Positions 35,271 to 43,167 of a stretch of DNA of 64,000 nucleotides are shown here, piece after piece. Where the stretch lies: NCBI RefSeq assembly GCF_029433105.1, contig NZ_JARNTW010000011.1:170598-234597 (forward strand), read 5' to 3'. The notes under the pieces were generated by a model. The model saw only the letters and a program-made list of their open reading frames with translations, was not told the origin of the DNA and searched no databases. How positions within the stretch are numbered: the stretch's first letter is position 1; the number at the start of each line of letters is the position of its first letter. The position numbers and the translations under genes are program-made. Origin of the DNA: Runella sp. MFBS21. GTDB lineage: Bacteria > Bacteroidota > Bacteroidia > Cytophagales > Spirosomataceae.

Positions 35271-37322
35271 ATGCCTATATTTCTGAACGATACCGAAAAA
35301 ACAATCATTTTGCGTGAAATCACAAATGAGCAGTCCGCTATTTCGTTGTTTTTTGGTGCTTTACAAAAACGTGTATACGAACGTGTCTCTTGGGCGAATT
35401 TGTTAGGACCCAATGCCACTACCATTTGGTGGCATTCGGCAGCCGAATACCTATCTGATGCCGCCTTGAGCTATGCTTTACGTCCCACGGAAGAGTTGGG
35501 TCAATGGCTCCAAAAAGAGACCCTCAATATCATAAGAAAAGACCTTTATGAATGGGTCGGTCCCGAATTTCGTGACCATTCTGACCCCTTTACGGGTCAT
35601 CTCGAAACCGCTCATTTGTCGTGGGGTGTGTCGGTAGTTTATGATTTAGCGAAAAATGCTTTTGACGAAAGCCAACAACAAGAAATCCGTACAGCACTAA
35701 GAAATAAAGCCCTTCTACTTTGCCGAAGATGGCTTACCCAAAATTATCATTTAGCCAACTGGCGCAGTATTTTGTTTAGTGGGGCGATGGTAGCGGCGGT
35801 TGTTTTGGAAGAGGAACAAATCATTGGTGAACTACTACCCGAATTCGAATTGTGTCAAGATGCCCTGCAAGAAGATGGTTCTTACGGCGAATCATTGCAG
35901 TATGCAAATTACTTACTTCTGGCACTCACATTTGCAAAAGAGGCTATTTTACGGAAATATTCTTACCTAAAACAGCCCATTTTTGACGTACACAATACAA
36001 TCAACTGGTTTGCCACCAGTATGTTTTATACAAAATCTTTGGAAGGATGGGGCGAAATTCCTCGCGCCCGAGCTGCCAATTTCAACGACAGTGCGGCTAT
36101 TTTTCGTCCTTCTGGCGATGTGTTGCTACATATAGCTGCACGAAGCAAAAACGAAACCGAAAAAGGATTGGCAAAATGGTTGTTTGAGACTTACTATTTG
36201 GCCGTTCCTGACCAAGGCCCTCACGATTTGGCGACATTGGGAATGCGTAATGATTGGGGGTTTTTGACGCTTCCTTTATTGACTTACGAGGCGAGAAGTA
36301 TTTCTCCAGAAGAGGCCCCTCTACCTTTAACCACTTCATTTTCAAACGGAAATACTTTTGTGAGAGATGCATGGAATGGTAAAACAATCCTCGCTGTCAA
36401 TGGAGGAAGTGAGCCTTTGAATGGCTTGGGTCATTTGCATGGCGATTTAAACAGTTTTATTCTGGTTCATAACAACGAACGACTCTTGGCCGACCCAGGC
36501 CATAGCTGCTATCGAAATATCATTCATGGGCTAGAGAGTAGCTCACAAACACATAATACTTGTACTTTTTTGATAGAAAAAGAGTCGCTGGGATTACAAG
36601 AAGATTTGGCAAAAGCGTCGTTGTTAGAACAAAAGAGTGTTTTTCCTCGTCGAAAAATAGTAAATGGCAAAGGGGGAGAAAAAATTGAAAGAGGCGATAA
36701 ACGCTTGATTTGTGACAAAAATGAGGTGGTTTCGGTCGTGGGAGCGGAAGTAGGAAAAGCCTATGGGCAACCCATTCAGGAATTTTCAAGATTTTGGATT
36801 TTGGCGGGGAGCCACGTATTGTTTATAGTTGACCAAATTAGTGCTGATTACCCCGTGACTACTATTTGGAATTGGGTTGTAAATAATCGCGATGGACATA
36901 CCACTTGGCAAAAAGATAAAGCTTGCCTCACCGTCAGAAAGAACCAATCGGGCATGAAACTTTTTCATGGAGGAAGTGGCTCTTTTTCGTATCCTGTGTA
37001 TGGTTTTTTACATGACGCTTATCATCCCGAACCCAATCAATTGGGAGAAGGAAAATCAGGGAATGCGTTGGTATTTCGTTTTACAGAAGGACAAAAATTG
37101 ACGACAAGAACGGTGGTACATGCGATTGCCTTAGACGAGCCTGATTTGTTGACAAACTGGAATTTGCAAGCAACAGAAAATAGTTTCACACTTCAAAGCG
37201 ATACCCGAAAATGGACATTGAACATCAAGGATAAAAATTGGTTTTCAATGGTTTCGGGGCATGGCCGAAGGTGGGATATTGTAAATGAGAATGAAAAATT
37301 TGTGTTAAAAAGAACCCAATAA
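35271..37322 (+). CDS. Heparinase II/III-like protein without signal peptide
   Basis: The protein has about 683 residues from the ATG at 35271. That start lies one base after the RraA stop and has GGAGG 11 bases upstream; an ATG at 35253 would overlap it. The N-terminal alpha/alpha toroid (about 20-310) includes the conserved NYHLANWRSILFSG region. The heparinase II/III beta-sandwich (about 345-640) has NGLGHLHGDLNSFILVHNNERLLADPGHSCY and SSSQTHNTCTF, with histidines typical of the metal and catalytic site. Related enzymes (PL12, 15, 17, 21) are usually exported, but no signal peptide is visible here, so it probably acts on imported oligouronides in the cytoplasm. Confidence 0.83.
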   Translation: MPIFLNDTEKTIILREITNEQSAISLFFGALQKRVYERVSWANLLGPNATTIWWHSAAEYLSDAALSYALRPTEELGQWLQKETLNIIRKDLYEWVGPEFRDHSDPFTGHLETAHLSWGVSVVYDLAKNAFDESQQQEIRTALRNKALLLCRRWLTQNYHLANWRSILFSGAMVAAVVLEEEQIIGELLPEFELCQDALQEDGSYGESLQYANYLLLALTFAKEAILRKYSYLKQPIFDVHNTINWFATSMFYTKSLEGWGEIPRARAANFNDSAAIFRPSGDVLLHIAARSKNETEKGLAKWLFETYYLAVPDQGPHDLATLGMRNDWGFLTLPLLTYEARSISPEEAPLPLTTSFSNGNTFVRDAWNGKTILAVNGGSEPLNGLGHLHGDLNSFILVHNNERLLADPGHSCYRNIIHGLESSSQTHNTCTFLIEKESLGLQEDLAKASLLEQKSVFPRRKIVNGKGGEKIERGDKRLICDKNEVVSVVGAEVGKAYGQPIQEFSRFWILAGSHVLFIVDQISADYPVTTIWNWVVNNRDGHTTWQKDKACLTVRKNQSGMKLFHGGSGSFSYPVYGFLHDAYHPEPNQLGEGKSGNALVFRFTEGQKLTTRTVVHAIALDEPDLLTNWNLQATENSFTLQSDTRKWTLNIKDKNWFSMVSGHGRRWDIVNENEKFVLKRTQ

Positions 37323-37325
37323 ACG

Positions 37326-37703
37326 ATGAAAGTTCTCGGAATAGACCACCCAGCTGTAGCGGCCAATAATGTTGAGAAATTGGCAGATTGGTATTGTGAA
37401 GTATTGGGGTATGAAAAGGTGTTTTTGCATCCAAAACCCGTTTGGATTCTGAAAGCTCCTGATGGGACACTGCTCGAAATCATGCCTAAAGACGATACTT
37501 CACGGCCTGCAAGAACGACTTGGACGCCTGGCTGGTCGCACGTGGCTTTGCGGGTAGAAGATATCGTAGCAGCGATTGAACACTTAAATAAATTTCAAGT
37601 GACGTGGGCTGGAGAATTAAGCAGTGCCATTGGCGGCGGTAAAGTGCGGAGCCTCTTAGATATAGAAGGTAATTTGCTGCAAATTCTGCAGAGAGACTTA
37701 TAA
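37326..37703 (+). CDS. VOC-family (glyoxalase/dioxygenase-fold) protein, first of a pair
   Basis: The 125-residue protein has the paired beta-alpha-beta-beta-beta modules of the vicinal oxygen chelate superfamily. Likely metal ligands are the His in GIDHPAV near the start, the Glu in TLLEIMP, and the His in GWSHVALRV. The usual fourth ligand near the C-terminus is Gln rather than Glu (GNLLQIL). It starts 3 bases after the heparinase-like gene, and a paralogue follows 80 bases later. VOC enzymes isomerise, lyse or oxidise small metal-chelated substrates. Here an isomerase or lyase acting on a uronic-acid intermediate is plausible but unproven. Confidence 0.88.
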   Translation: MKVLGIDHPAVAANNVEKLADWYCEVLGYEKVFLHPKPVWILKAPDGTLLEIMPKDDTSRPARTTWTPGWSHVALRVEDIVAAIEHLNKFQVTWAGELSSAIGGGKVRSLLDIEGNLLQILQRDL

Positions 37704-37783
37704 TTGATTCATAGTCAAGTTTTAAGCTATTCGTTTGCCCAAAAAAGGTGAACCGGATTTCTATTTTCTAAACCAAAAATAAA

Positions 37784-38176
37784 ATGGAAAATTTTAAAGT
37801 GAAAGGTATTGATCATCCGGCTTTAGCTGCCGAAAATGTAGAACAACTCTCTACGTGGTACTGTGAGGTATTGGGTTACGAAGTACTCTTCAAAGACCCA
37901 CGTCCTATTTGGTTACTAAAAGCCCCTGACAGCTCCATACTCGAAATATTGCCCAACGACGGAAAACCTCGCCCCAACCGTACCAATCTAACGTTGGGAT
38001 GGTCGCACCTGGCGTTTAAAGTAGACGATATTGAATTGGGAGTCAATTATTTAGACAAGCATAATGTCAAATGGACGAGTGTGCTTTCTCCTGCTACGGG
38101 AGGGGGGCGAGTACGGACATTTTTGGATCCCGAAGGAAATACATTACAATTAATTGAACGCCCAAAATCAAATTAA
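37784..38176 (+). CDS. VOC-family protein, tandem paralogue
   Basis: The 130-residue protein is a clear paralogue of its upstream neighbour. Both share GIDHPA, NVE.L..WYCEVLGYE, the KAPD motif, GWSH and GGG.VR. Likely metal ligands are the His in GIDHPAL, Glu in SILEILP, and His in GWSHLAF; the last position is again not the usual glutamate (NTLQLIE). The pair probably arose by tandem duplication and could form a heterodimer, since VOC active sites often lie at subunit interfaces. It is followed 2 bases later by the alcohol dehydrogenase gene. Confidence 0.88.
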   Translation: MENFKVKGIDHPALAAENVEQLSTWYCEVLGYEVLFKDPRPIWLLKAPDSSILEILPNDGKPRPNRTNLTLGWSHLAFKVDDIELGVNYLDKHNVKWTSVLSPATGGGRVRTFLDPEGNTLQLIERPKSN

Positions 38177-38178
38177 TC

Positions 38179-39195
38179 ATGGAAGCATTGTTTTATGAAG
38201 GAAACCACTCCTTTACGCTCAAAACCATTGAAAAACAACCTCTGCAAGCAGGAGAAGTACGTCTAAAAGTAGCTTATGTGGGAGTATGTGGTACCGACGT
38301 TCATATTTATCATGGCAAAATGGACGCAAGAGTAAAAATACCTCAGGTGATTGGGCACGAAGTATCGGGAATCATTGATGAAATAGCCGAAGATGTAAGT
38401 GACTGGGAAGTAGGTGAAAAGGTTACCGTTCGTCCTTTGAATCCTGGGCAAGAAGTGCCCGCCGACAATGGTTATCGACACATTGGCCAACATCTCAAAT
38501 TCATCGGTATTGATTCCCCCGGAGGTATGCAGCAGTACTGGAATGTACCTGCGTTTACACTTCACCGTTTACCCCAAAACTTATCCCTTTCTCTGGGAGC
38601 GATGATTGAGCCGTTGGCGGTGGCTTGTCATGATGTTCGTCTTGGCGAATTGAAGTCTGGCGAAAATGCAGTCATCATTGGCGGAGGGCCTATCGGTTTG
38701 TTGATTGCCTTGGTGGCACGTCAGAAAGGGGCTAATGTGCTTATTTCGGAGGTAAACCACAGTCGTATAGAGTTTATCCAATCGCTAGGGTTTCAAACAG
38801 TCAATCCCATAGAAGAAGATTTAGTAAAAGGAGTGGAAAGTTTTTCCGACGGGGCGATGGCAGATGTAGTTTTTGAAGTTTCGGGTGTACAGGCCGGTGT
38901 AACTGCCATGACTCAACTTCCCAAAGTACGTGGGCGGATTGTGATGGTAGCGATTCATTCCGAACCCAAAGCGGTAGATTTATTTCGATTTTTCTGGCGC
39001 GAAATCAAATTGATTGGAGCACGAGTGTACGAGCCTGAGGATTTTGAAGAGGCTATTTCTTTGGCATCAAGTGGTGTACTTCCTTTAGCCGAAATGATTA
39101 CCCAAATCTCTCCTCTAGCCGATGCGCAACAGATTTTTGAAATCATTGACCAAAATCCTGCGGGCATGAAATACCTTCTAGAGATTGACGATTAA
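38179..39195 (+). CDS. Zinc-type alcohol dehydrogenase family protein (MDR)
   Basis: The 338-residue medium-chain dehydrogenase resembles sorbitol and L-threonine dehydrogenases and sugar-acid dehydrogenases of PULs. The catalytic zinc site is indicated by Cys37 in GVCGTDVHIYHG, IGHEVSG and EPLAVACHDV, and the NAD(P) loop is GGGPIGLL. The lobe that normally carries four structural-zinc cysteines (after VGEKVTV) contains none, so only the catalytic zinc is expected. It closes the long co-oriented uronic-acid locus and is followed by a strong terminator. Oxidation of a sugar-acid hydroxyl is the likely role. Confidence 0.9.
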   Translation: MEALFYEGNHSFTLKTIEKQPLQAGEVRLKVAYVGVCGTDVHIYHGKMDARVKIPQVIGHEVSGIIDEIAEDVSDWEVGEKVTVRPLNPGQEVPADNGYRHIGQHLKFIGIDSPGGMQQYWNVPAFTLHRLPQNLSLSLGAMIEPLAVACHDVRLGELKSGENAVIIGGGPIGLLIALVARQKGANVLISEVNHSRIEFIQSLGFQTVNPIEEDLVKGVESFSDGAMADVVFEVSGVQAGVTAMTQLPKVRGRIVMVAIHSEPKAVDLFRFFWREIKLIGARVYEPEDFEEAISLASSGVLPLAEMITQISPLADAQQIFEIIDQNPAGMKYLLEIDD

Positions 39196-39216
39196 TTGAG
39201 CGTAAGCACTCATATA

Positions 39217-39250
39217 AAAACAGTTGCTCTTAAGTAAGAACAACTGTTTT
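39217..39250. terminator. Terminator ending the uronic-acid locus
   Basis: A 15-bp stem with one mismatch (AAAACAGTTGCTCTT with AAGAACAACTGTTTT) has a 4-base loop. It lies 21 bases after the dehydrogenase stop codon, ends in T residues on the plus strand, and is preceded by A residues that serve the minus-strand isocitrate dehydrogenase transcript. Confidence 0.88.
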
Positions 39251-39269
39251 GACACCATTCACTCTCCCA

Positions 39270-39506
39270 TTAGTATTCGATTACAACATTCAAATCTAAT
39301 CCCTTACATGACTCGGCATGTTTCTTTGCTTCGTACAAGCCTCTTTGCAATTCTTTGATCCTATTTTCGCGCATTTTAATCTCCTCCTCGCTACTACTTG
39401 AGGAGATTTTCATTTCCAAAAAACGGATTTTTGTATGCACCAGTTGAGTTAGTAATTCAAGTGCTTCATTAGGCAAAAATCTACCTTTTGTAAGTTCTAT
39501 TTTCAT
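39270..39506 (-). CDS. Small hypothetical protein downstream of isocitrate dehydrogenase
   Basis: The 78-residue product is acidic/basic mixed and mainly helical. The segment EMKISSSSSEEEIKMRENRIKELQRGLYEAKKHAESC looks like a coiled coil after a serine-rich turn. It lacks a signal peptide or membrane helix and is not recognised. It starts 14 bases after the icd stop codon on the same strand and ends just before the shared terminator, so it is very probably co-transcribed with icd and real. A structural or regulatory partner role is possible but unsupported. Confidence 0.7.
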   Translation of the reverse strand: MKIELTKGRFLPNEALELLTQLVHTKIRFLEMKISSSSSEEEIKMRENRIKELQRGLYEAKKHAESCKGLDLNVVIEY

Positions 39507-39520
39507 GTTTATATTGTTGT

Positions 39521-40957
39521 TTACTGTCCTTGTCCAAGCGAGAAAGCAGCTGTCCCATTAAAGGCGTATAGATTTTCTGTTTTGATAACATCAATGTCAA
39601 ATTCTATGGCATTGTTGAGGAGCTCTACTATATCCAAAGGAGTGATGATAGAACCCTCAGAAGGCTTGAATCTACAACGCCAATGATCCGTACAAAATGT
39701 TTCTTTGAATCCTTCTGGCCACACCTTAATACCTCGATTGGTAATCATTGTCAGCTTTGCAGCGCTTGTGGCTATATTGCGGACTTTATCGGCTAGAAAA
39801 TTAGGATCTTCACCTGGCCAATGAACAAATACATCTACCCCCACCAATTCTTTCTTTGCGGCAGGTTTACGAGTATATTTTGGCAGATTAAGGGCAGTCT
39901 CTTTGTCGTAAGAAACGGCTTTCAAGGTGGAAGGTTTCTTATCTAAATTGGCAATGACTGCCTCTGCAAACTCTTGCGTACCTACTTTTTGGGTGCTTAT
40001 TCCTTCCTTAAAAATATCATATGTATGGATACCATCTTCCATGGTCTTGAGCCACGCATTCTGTACTTTTTCGGCTATCTCGGTCTGACCAATATGAGTA
40101 AGCATCATAATTGCCCCTTGCAAAAGTCCCGAAGGGTTGGCTAAGTTTTGCCCTGCGCGGCGCGGTGCCGAACCATGAATTGCTTCAAACATGGCACATT
40201 CTTCTCCAATATTGGCAGAGCCAGCCAAGCCTACAGAACCAGCAATCTGAGCTGCTACATCTGACAATACATCCCCGTACAAATTGGGCATTACGATTAC
40301 ATCAAAAGCCTCGGGAGTATCGGCCATTTTGGCCGCACCTATATCAATAATCCAGTGTTCATTTTCAATAGTTGGATATTCTTTGGCGATTTCATCAAAA
40401 ACCTGGTGGAAAAGCCCATCAGTTTGTTTCATGATATTGTCTTTGGTAAAACAAGTTACTTTTTTTCGACCATACTGCTTGGCATATTCAAAAGCATAAC
40501 GGACGATTTTTTCGCAACCAGGTCGGCTGATAAGTTTCAGGCATTGAACGACCTCATCCGTTTGTTGGTGCTCAATGCCGGCATATAAATCTTCCTCGTT
40601 TTCACGAACAATGACAATGTCCATGACAGGATGTTTGGTTTTTACGAAAGGGTGAAGGCTTACACAGGGGCGTACGTTGGCATACAGCCCCAAAAATTTA
40701 CGAGTAGTAACATTCAAACTTTTGTAGCCACCACCCTGCGGTGTAGTAATGGGGGCTTTCAAAAAAACTTTATTGCGTCGGATAGTATCCCAAGAAGATG
40801 CAGCTATCCCGGAGGTATTACCTGCCAAATACACCTTTTCTCCTACCTCAATTTCTTCAATCTCAATTTGGGCGCCAGCAGCTAAAATTATTTTAAGTGT
40901 GGCATCCATTATTTCAGGCCCGATGCCATCGCCCTTTGCTACCGTAATTCGTGTCAT
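39521..40957 (-). CDS. icd: Isocitrate dehydrogenase (NADP-type), Thermus-like with C-terminal extension
   Basis: The protein has about 478 residues from the ATG at 40957 (MTRITVAKGDGIGPEIM). The longer frame adds a 27-residue AT-coded lead that is unlikely to be translated. It decarboxylates isocitrate to 2-oxoglutarate in the TCA cycle. Key features are the phosphate/substrate segments LNVTTRKFLGLYANVRP and IVRENEEDLYAGIEHQ, the metal aspartates in NLYGDVLSDVAAQIAGSVGLAGSANIG, and the cofactor loop HGSAPRRAGQNLANPSG, whose basic residues favour NADP. A C-terminal domain of about 140 residues beyond the E. coli core matches the Thermus-type enzymes. It is divergent from a LysR regulator. Confidence 0.93.
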   Translation of the reverse strand: MTRITVAKGDGIGPEIMDATLKIILAAGAQIEIEEIEVGEKVYLAGNTSGIAASSWDTIRRNKVFLKAPITTPQGGGYKSLNVTTRKFLGLYANVRPCVSLHPFVKTKHPVMDIVIVRENEEDLYAGIEHQQTDEVVQCLKLISRPGCEKIVRYAFEYAKQYGRKKVTCFTKDNIMKQTDGLFHQVFDEIAKEYPTIENEHWIIDIGAAKMADTPEAFDVIVMPNLYGDVLSDVAAQIAGSVGLAGSANIGEECAMFEAIHGSAPRRAGQNLANPSGLLQGAIMMLTHIGQTEIAEKVQNAWLKTMEDGIHTYDIFKEGISTQKVGTQEFAEAVIANLDKKPSTLKAVSYDKETALNLPKYTRKPAAKKELVGVDVFVHWPGEDPNFLADKVRNIATSAAKLTMITNRGIKVWPEGFKETFCTDHWRCRFKPSEGSIITPLDIVELLNNAIEFDIDVIKTENLYAFNGTAAFSLGQGQ

Positions 40958-41049
40958 ATTTTGTTTTTTTATGTTTGACGCCACAAAACTCGACGTTATT
41001 TTTAATATATTTTTATTTATATTTACAATGTTAATCATTAATAGTTTTT

Positions 41050-41973
41050 ATGAATTACACCTTGCATCAACTCCAGGTTTTTTTGAAAGTAACTCAAACA
41101 GAGAGTATTACGAAAGCAGCCGAAGAGCTGTTTTTAACCCAACCAGCGGTGTCTATTCAGTTGAAAAACTTTCAAGAACAATTCGATATTCCTCTCACAG
41201 AAGTAGTAGGCAGAAAACTATATGTAACAGATTTCGGTAAAGAAATTGCGGTTGCTGCGGAGCGCATCCTCAATGAAGTATATGCCATAAACTATAAAAC
41301 GATGGCATACAAAGGTCAACTTAGCGGACGTTTAAAAATATCTGTCGTTTCTACTGGTAAGTACGTTATGCCGTATTTTTTGACAAATTTTATGAGCCGG
41401 CACGAAGGTATTGAGCTTTTGTTGGATGTAACAAACAAAAGCAGGGTCATAGAAAGTCTAGAAAAAAATGAAGTTGATTTTTCATTGGTATCCGTATTGC
41501 CCGCCAACCTTCATACGGAAGGAATTAGCTTGATGAAAAATAAGCTTTATTTGGTAGCAAATGGGCAAAAGAAGTTTAACAAGCGCCCCTATGATGTTGG
41601 TTTTTTTGAAACTATACCCTTGATATTTAGAGAGGCAGGCTCTGGTACCCGCTATGTAATGGAGCAATTTTTTGAAGCGTCTCATCTGCAAATCAAAAAA
41701 AAGATGGAATTAACTTCCAATGAAGCCGTTAAGCAAGCTGTGATAGCAGGCTTGGGTTATTCAGTAATGCCATTAATTGGAATTAAAAATGAACTTCAAA
41801 ATGGTGATTTACAGATTATTCCAATACAAAACTTTCCATTAATATCTGAATGGCAGCTAGTTTGGGTGAGAGGAAAGAGTTTTTCTCCGGTAGCAAAAGC
41901 TTTTATGACTTATATCCAACAATACAAAGCTCAGATTGTTCAAGATAGATTTGGATGGTATGAAGAATATTGA
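41050..41973 (+). CDS. LysR-family transcriptional regulator
   Basis: The 307-residue regulator has an N-terminal winged helix (about 1-62: LHQLQVFLKVTQTESITKAAEELFLTQPAVSIQLKNFQEQFDIPL). A two-lobed periplasmic-binding-like effector domain (about 90-300) contains LKISVVSTGKYVMPYFL and IFREAGSGTRYVMEQFF, resembling the CysL/CbbR/YeiE group. It is transcribed away from icd with only 92 bases between the start codons, so autoregulation and control of icd are likely. The short AT-rich gap has no unique LysR box that can be assigned with confidence. Confidence 0.92.
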   Translation: MNYTLHQLQVFLKVTQTESITKAAEELFLTQPAVSIQLKNFQEQFDIPLTEVVGRKLYVTDFGKEIAVAAERILNEVYAINYKTMAYKGQLSGRLKISVVSTGKYVMPYFLTNFMSRHEGIELLLDVTNKSRVIESLEKNEVDFSLVSVLPANLHTEGISLMKNKLYLVANGQKKFNKRPYDVGFFETIPLIFREAGSGTRYVMEQFFEASHLQIKKKMELTSNEAVKQAVIAGLGYSVMPLIGIKNELQNGDLQIIPIQNFPLISEWQLVWVRGKSFSPVAKAFMTYIQQYKAQIVQDRFGWYEEY

Positions 41974-42135
41974 TTAAATAATTCAAATGGCGGCTTACAG
42001 CCCAAGATGGTAAAAAATACTTTGATTTGAAAACCTTCAATAGTTAGCTTTAGCGAAAAAGTAAACTGGTATAACTGCCTTTTGGAAATCGTTTTTATCG
42101 TAGAAATCAGTTTTCGATGACCAATAAAACAGTAT

Positions 42136-43005
42136 TTAAAACGATTTTCCCCGTTTTCTAAATTCGAACGGGGTTTGATTTCGTAGTTTCTTGAACGTTT
42201 GAATGAAGTGTGAAACATTTTCAAAACCTACCTGAAAACAAACTTGGGTAATGGAATCCTCCCCCTTTATCAAGAGTTCGCAAGCATATCGAATCCGCAA
42301 GTCTGTGATGTATTGCGTGATAGTTTGACCGGTTTGTGATTTGAAATAGCGACAAAGGGCAGCTTCGTTCATGTTTGCGACAGAGGCCACCTCCAGTAGT
42401 TGGATGGGTTCCGTAAAATGATCAATGAGGTAGGCAAAGATTTTACTGAGTCGGTCGTTGTGTTTAATTTGTAATTGACTCGGAACGTAGTGGGGAGAGA
42501 TTATCTCTGTAGCCGATGAAATAGCAATTTCTTGCAGTATTGATAAAAGTGTCAGTAGTTGGTTAAAACCTTGTTGTTGAGCTAACTCTACCATGGATTT
42601 TTTTATGTGGGTGAGGAGCGGGTCAACTAATTTTAGACCAAATATTGCCCGCTCAAAAAGCGCTTGAATAGCCCTTGTTTCGGGCAAATGAAAGAAATCT
42701 TTGCCTGCAAAATCTTCCGAAAACCGTACTACGATAGCCTCTGCCGAACAGAGAGGTTGGGACTGGTAAAATGCAGCATCATTTTTCCAATAATGCGGTA
42801 AATTTTTGCCAATGAGGATGATTTCACCCCCTTCGAAGCGTTCTACACTCTGTCCGATAAAGCGTGTGCCTGAGCTTTGTACTACGTAGTTGAGCTCTAG
42901 CTCTGGGTGAAAATGCCAAGGATTTGTAAAATAAGGGACAACCTCATGGCGCAAGTCGAACGACTGACTTTCATTTTGAGGAACGGTAAGGAGGTTAGGT
43001 CGCAT
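42136..43005 (-). CDS. AraC-family transcriptional regulator (cupin plus HTH)
   Basis: The 289-residue protein has an N-terminal cupin-like sensor (about 20-110: HFHPELELNYVVQSSGTRFIGQSVERFEGGEIILIGKNLPHYW) and a C-terminal AraC double helix-turn-helix (about 185-285: HFTEPIQLLEVASVANMNEAALCRYFKSQTGQTITQYITDLRIRYACELL). It is divergent from the DUF1080 gene cluster and is its probable regulator. Three phased TGCAAA repeats lie in the gap. A paralogue with the same layout stands at 56990-57853, beyond the sigma-FecR-SusCD set, so the two bracket this accessory block. Confidence 0.93.
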   Translation of the reverse strand: MRPNLLTVPQNESQSFDLRHEVVPYFTNPWHFHPELELNYVVQSSGTRFIGQSVERFEGGEIILIGKNLPHYWKNDAAFYQSQPLCSAEAIVVRFSEDFAGKDFFHLPETRAIQALFERAIFGLKLVDPLLTHIKKSMVELAQQQGFNQLLTLLSILQEIAISSATEIISPHYVPSQLQIKHNDRLSKIFAYLIDHFTEPIQLLEVASVANMNEAALCRYFKSQTGQTITQYITDLRIRYACELLIKGEDSITQVCFQVGFENVSHFIQTFKKLRNQTPFEFRKRGKSF

Positions 43006-43046
43006 GGATTTGTTATAGTTAAGAAAATCAGCCGCAAGTATATATC

Positions 43047-43054
43047 TATATTTG
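43047..43054 (+). promoter_or_regulatory. Candidate -7 box (TATATTTG) of the DUF1080 operon
   Basis: The octamer fits TAnnTTTG exactly and lies 113 bases before the DUF1080 start codon, between the divergent AraC gene and the first TGCAAA repeat. Confidence 0.4.
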
Positions 43055-43081
43055 CTTTAATTGGTATTATTGAAAACTTAC

Positions 43082-43155
43082 TGCAAATATTTTTGTATTT
43101 ATTGCAAAATATCCATTAGAAAAATGAAGATTTTTATCAGAATTTTGCAAAATAA
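43082..43155 (+). promoter_or_regulatory. Three phased TGCAAA direct repeats, candidate AraC operator
   Basis: TGCAAATAT, TGCAAAATAT and TGCAAAATAA have their TGCAAA cores at 43082, 43103 and 43146. The spacings of 21 and 43 bases are close to two and four helical turns, so one face of the helix is used. AraC proteins commonly bind such direct repeats, and the adjacent divergent gene encodes one. Confidence 0.45.
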
Positions 43156-43167
43156 AACAACCCATTT

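Noticed and set aside
41940..42224. A 94-codon minus-strand frame spanning the LysR-AraC gap
   Set aside because: It overlaps the ends of both real genes and shows no family similarity.
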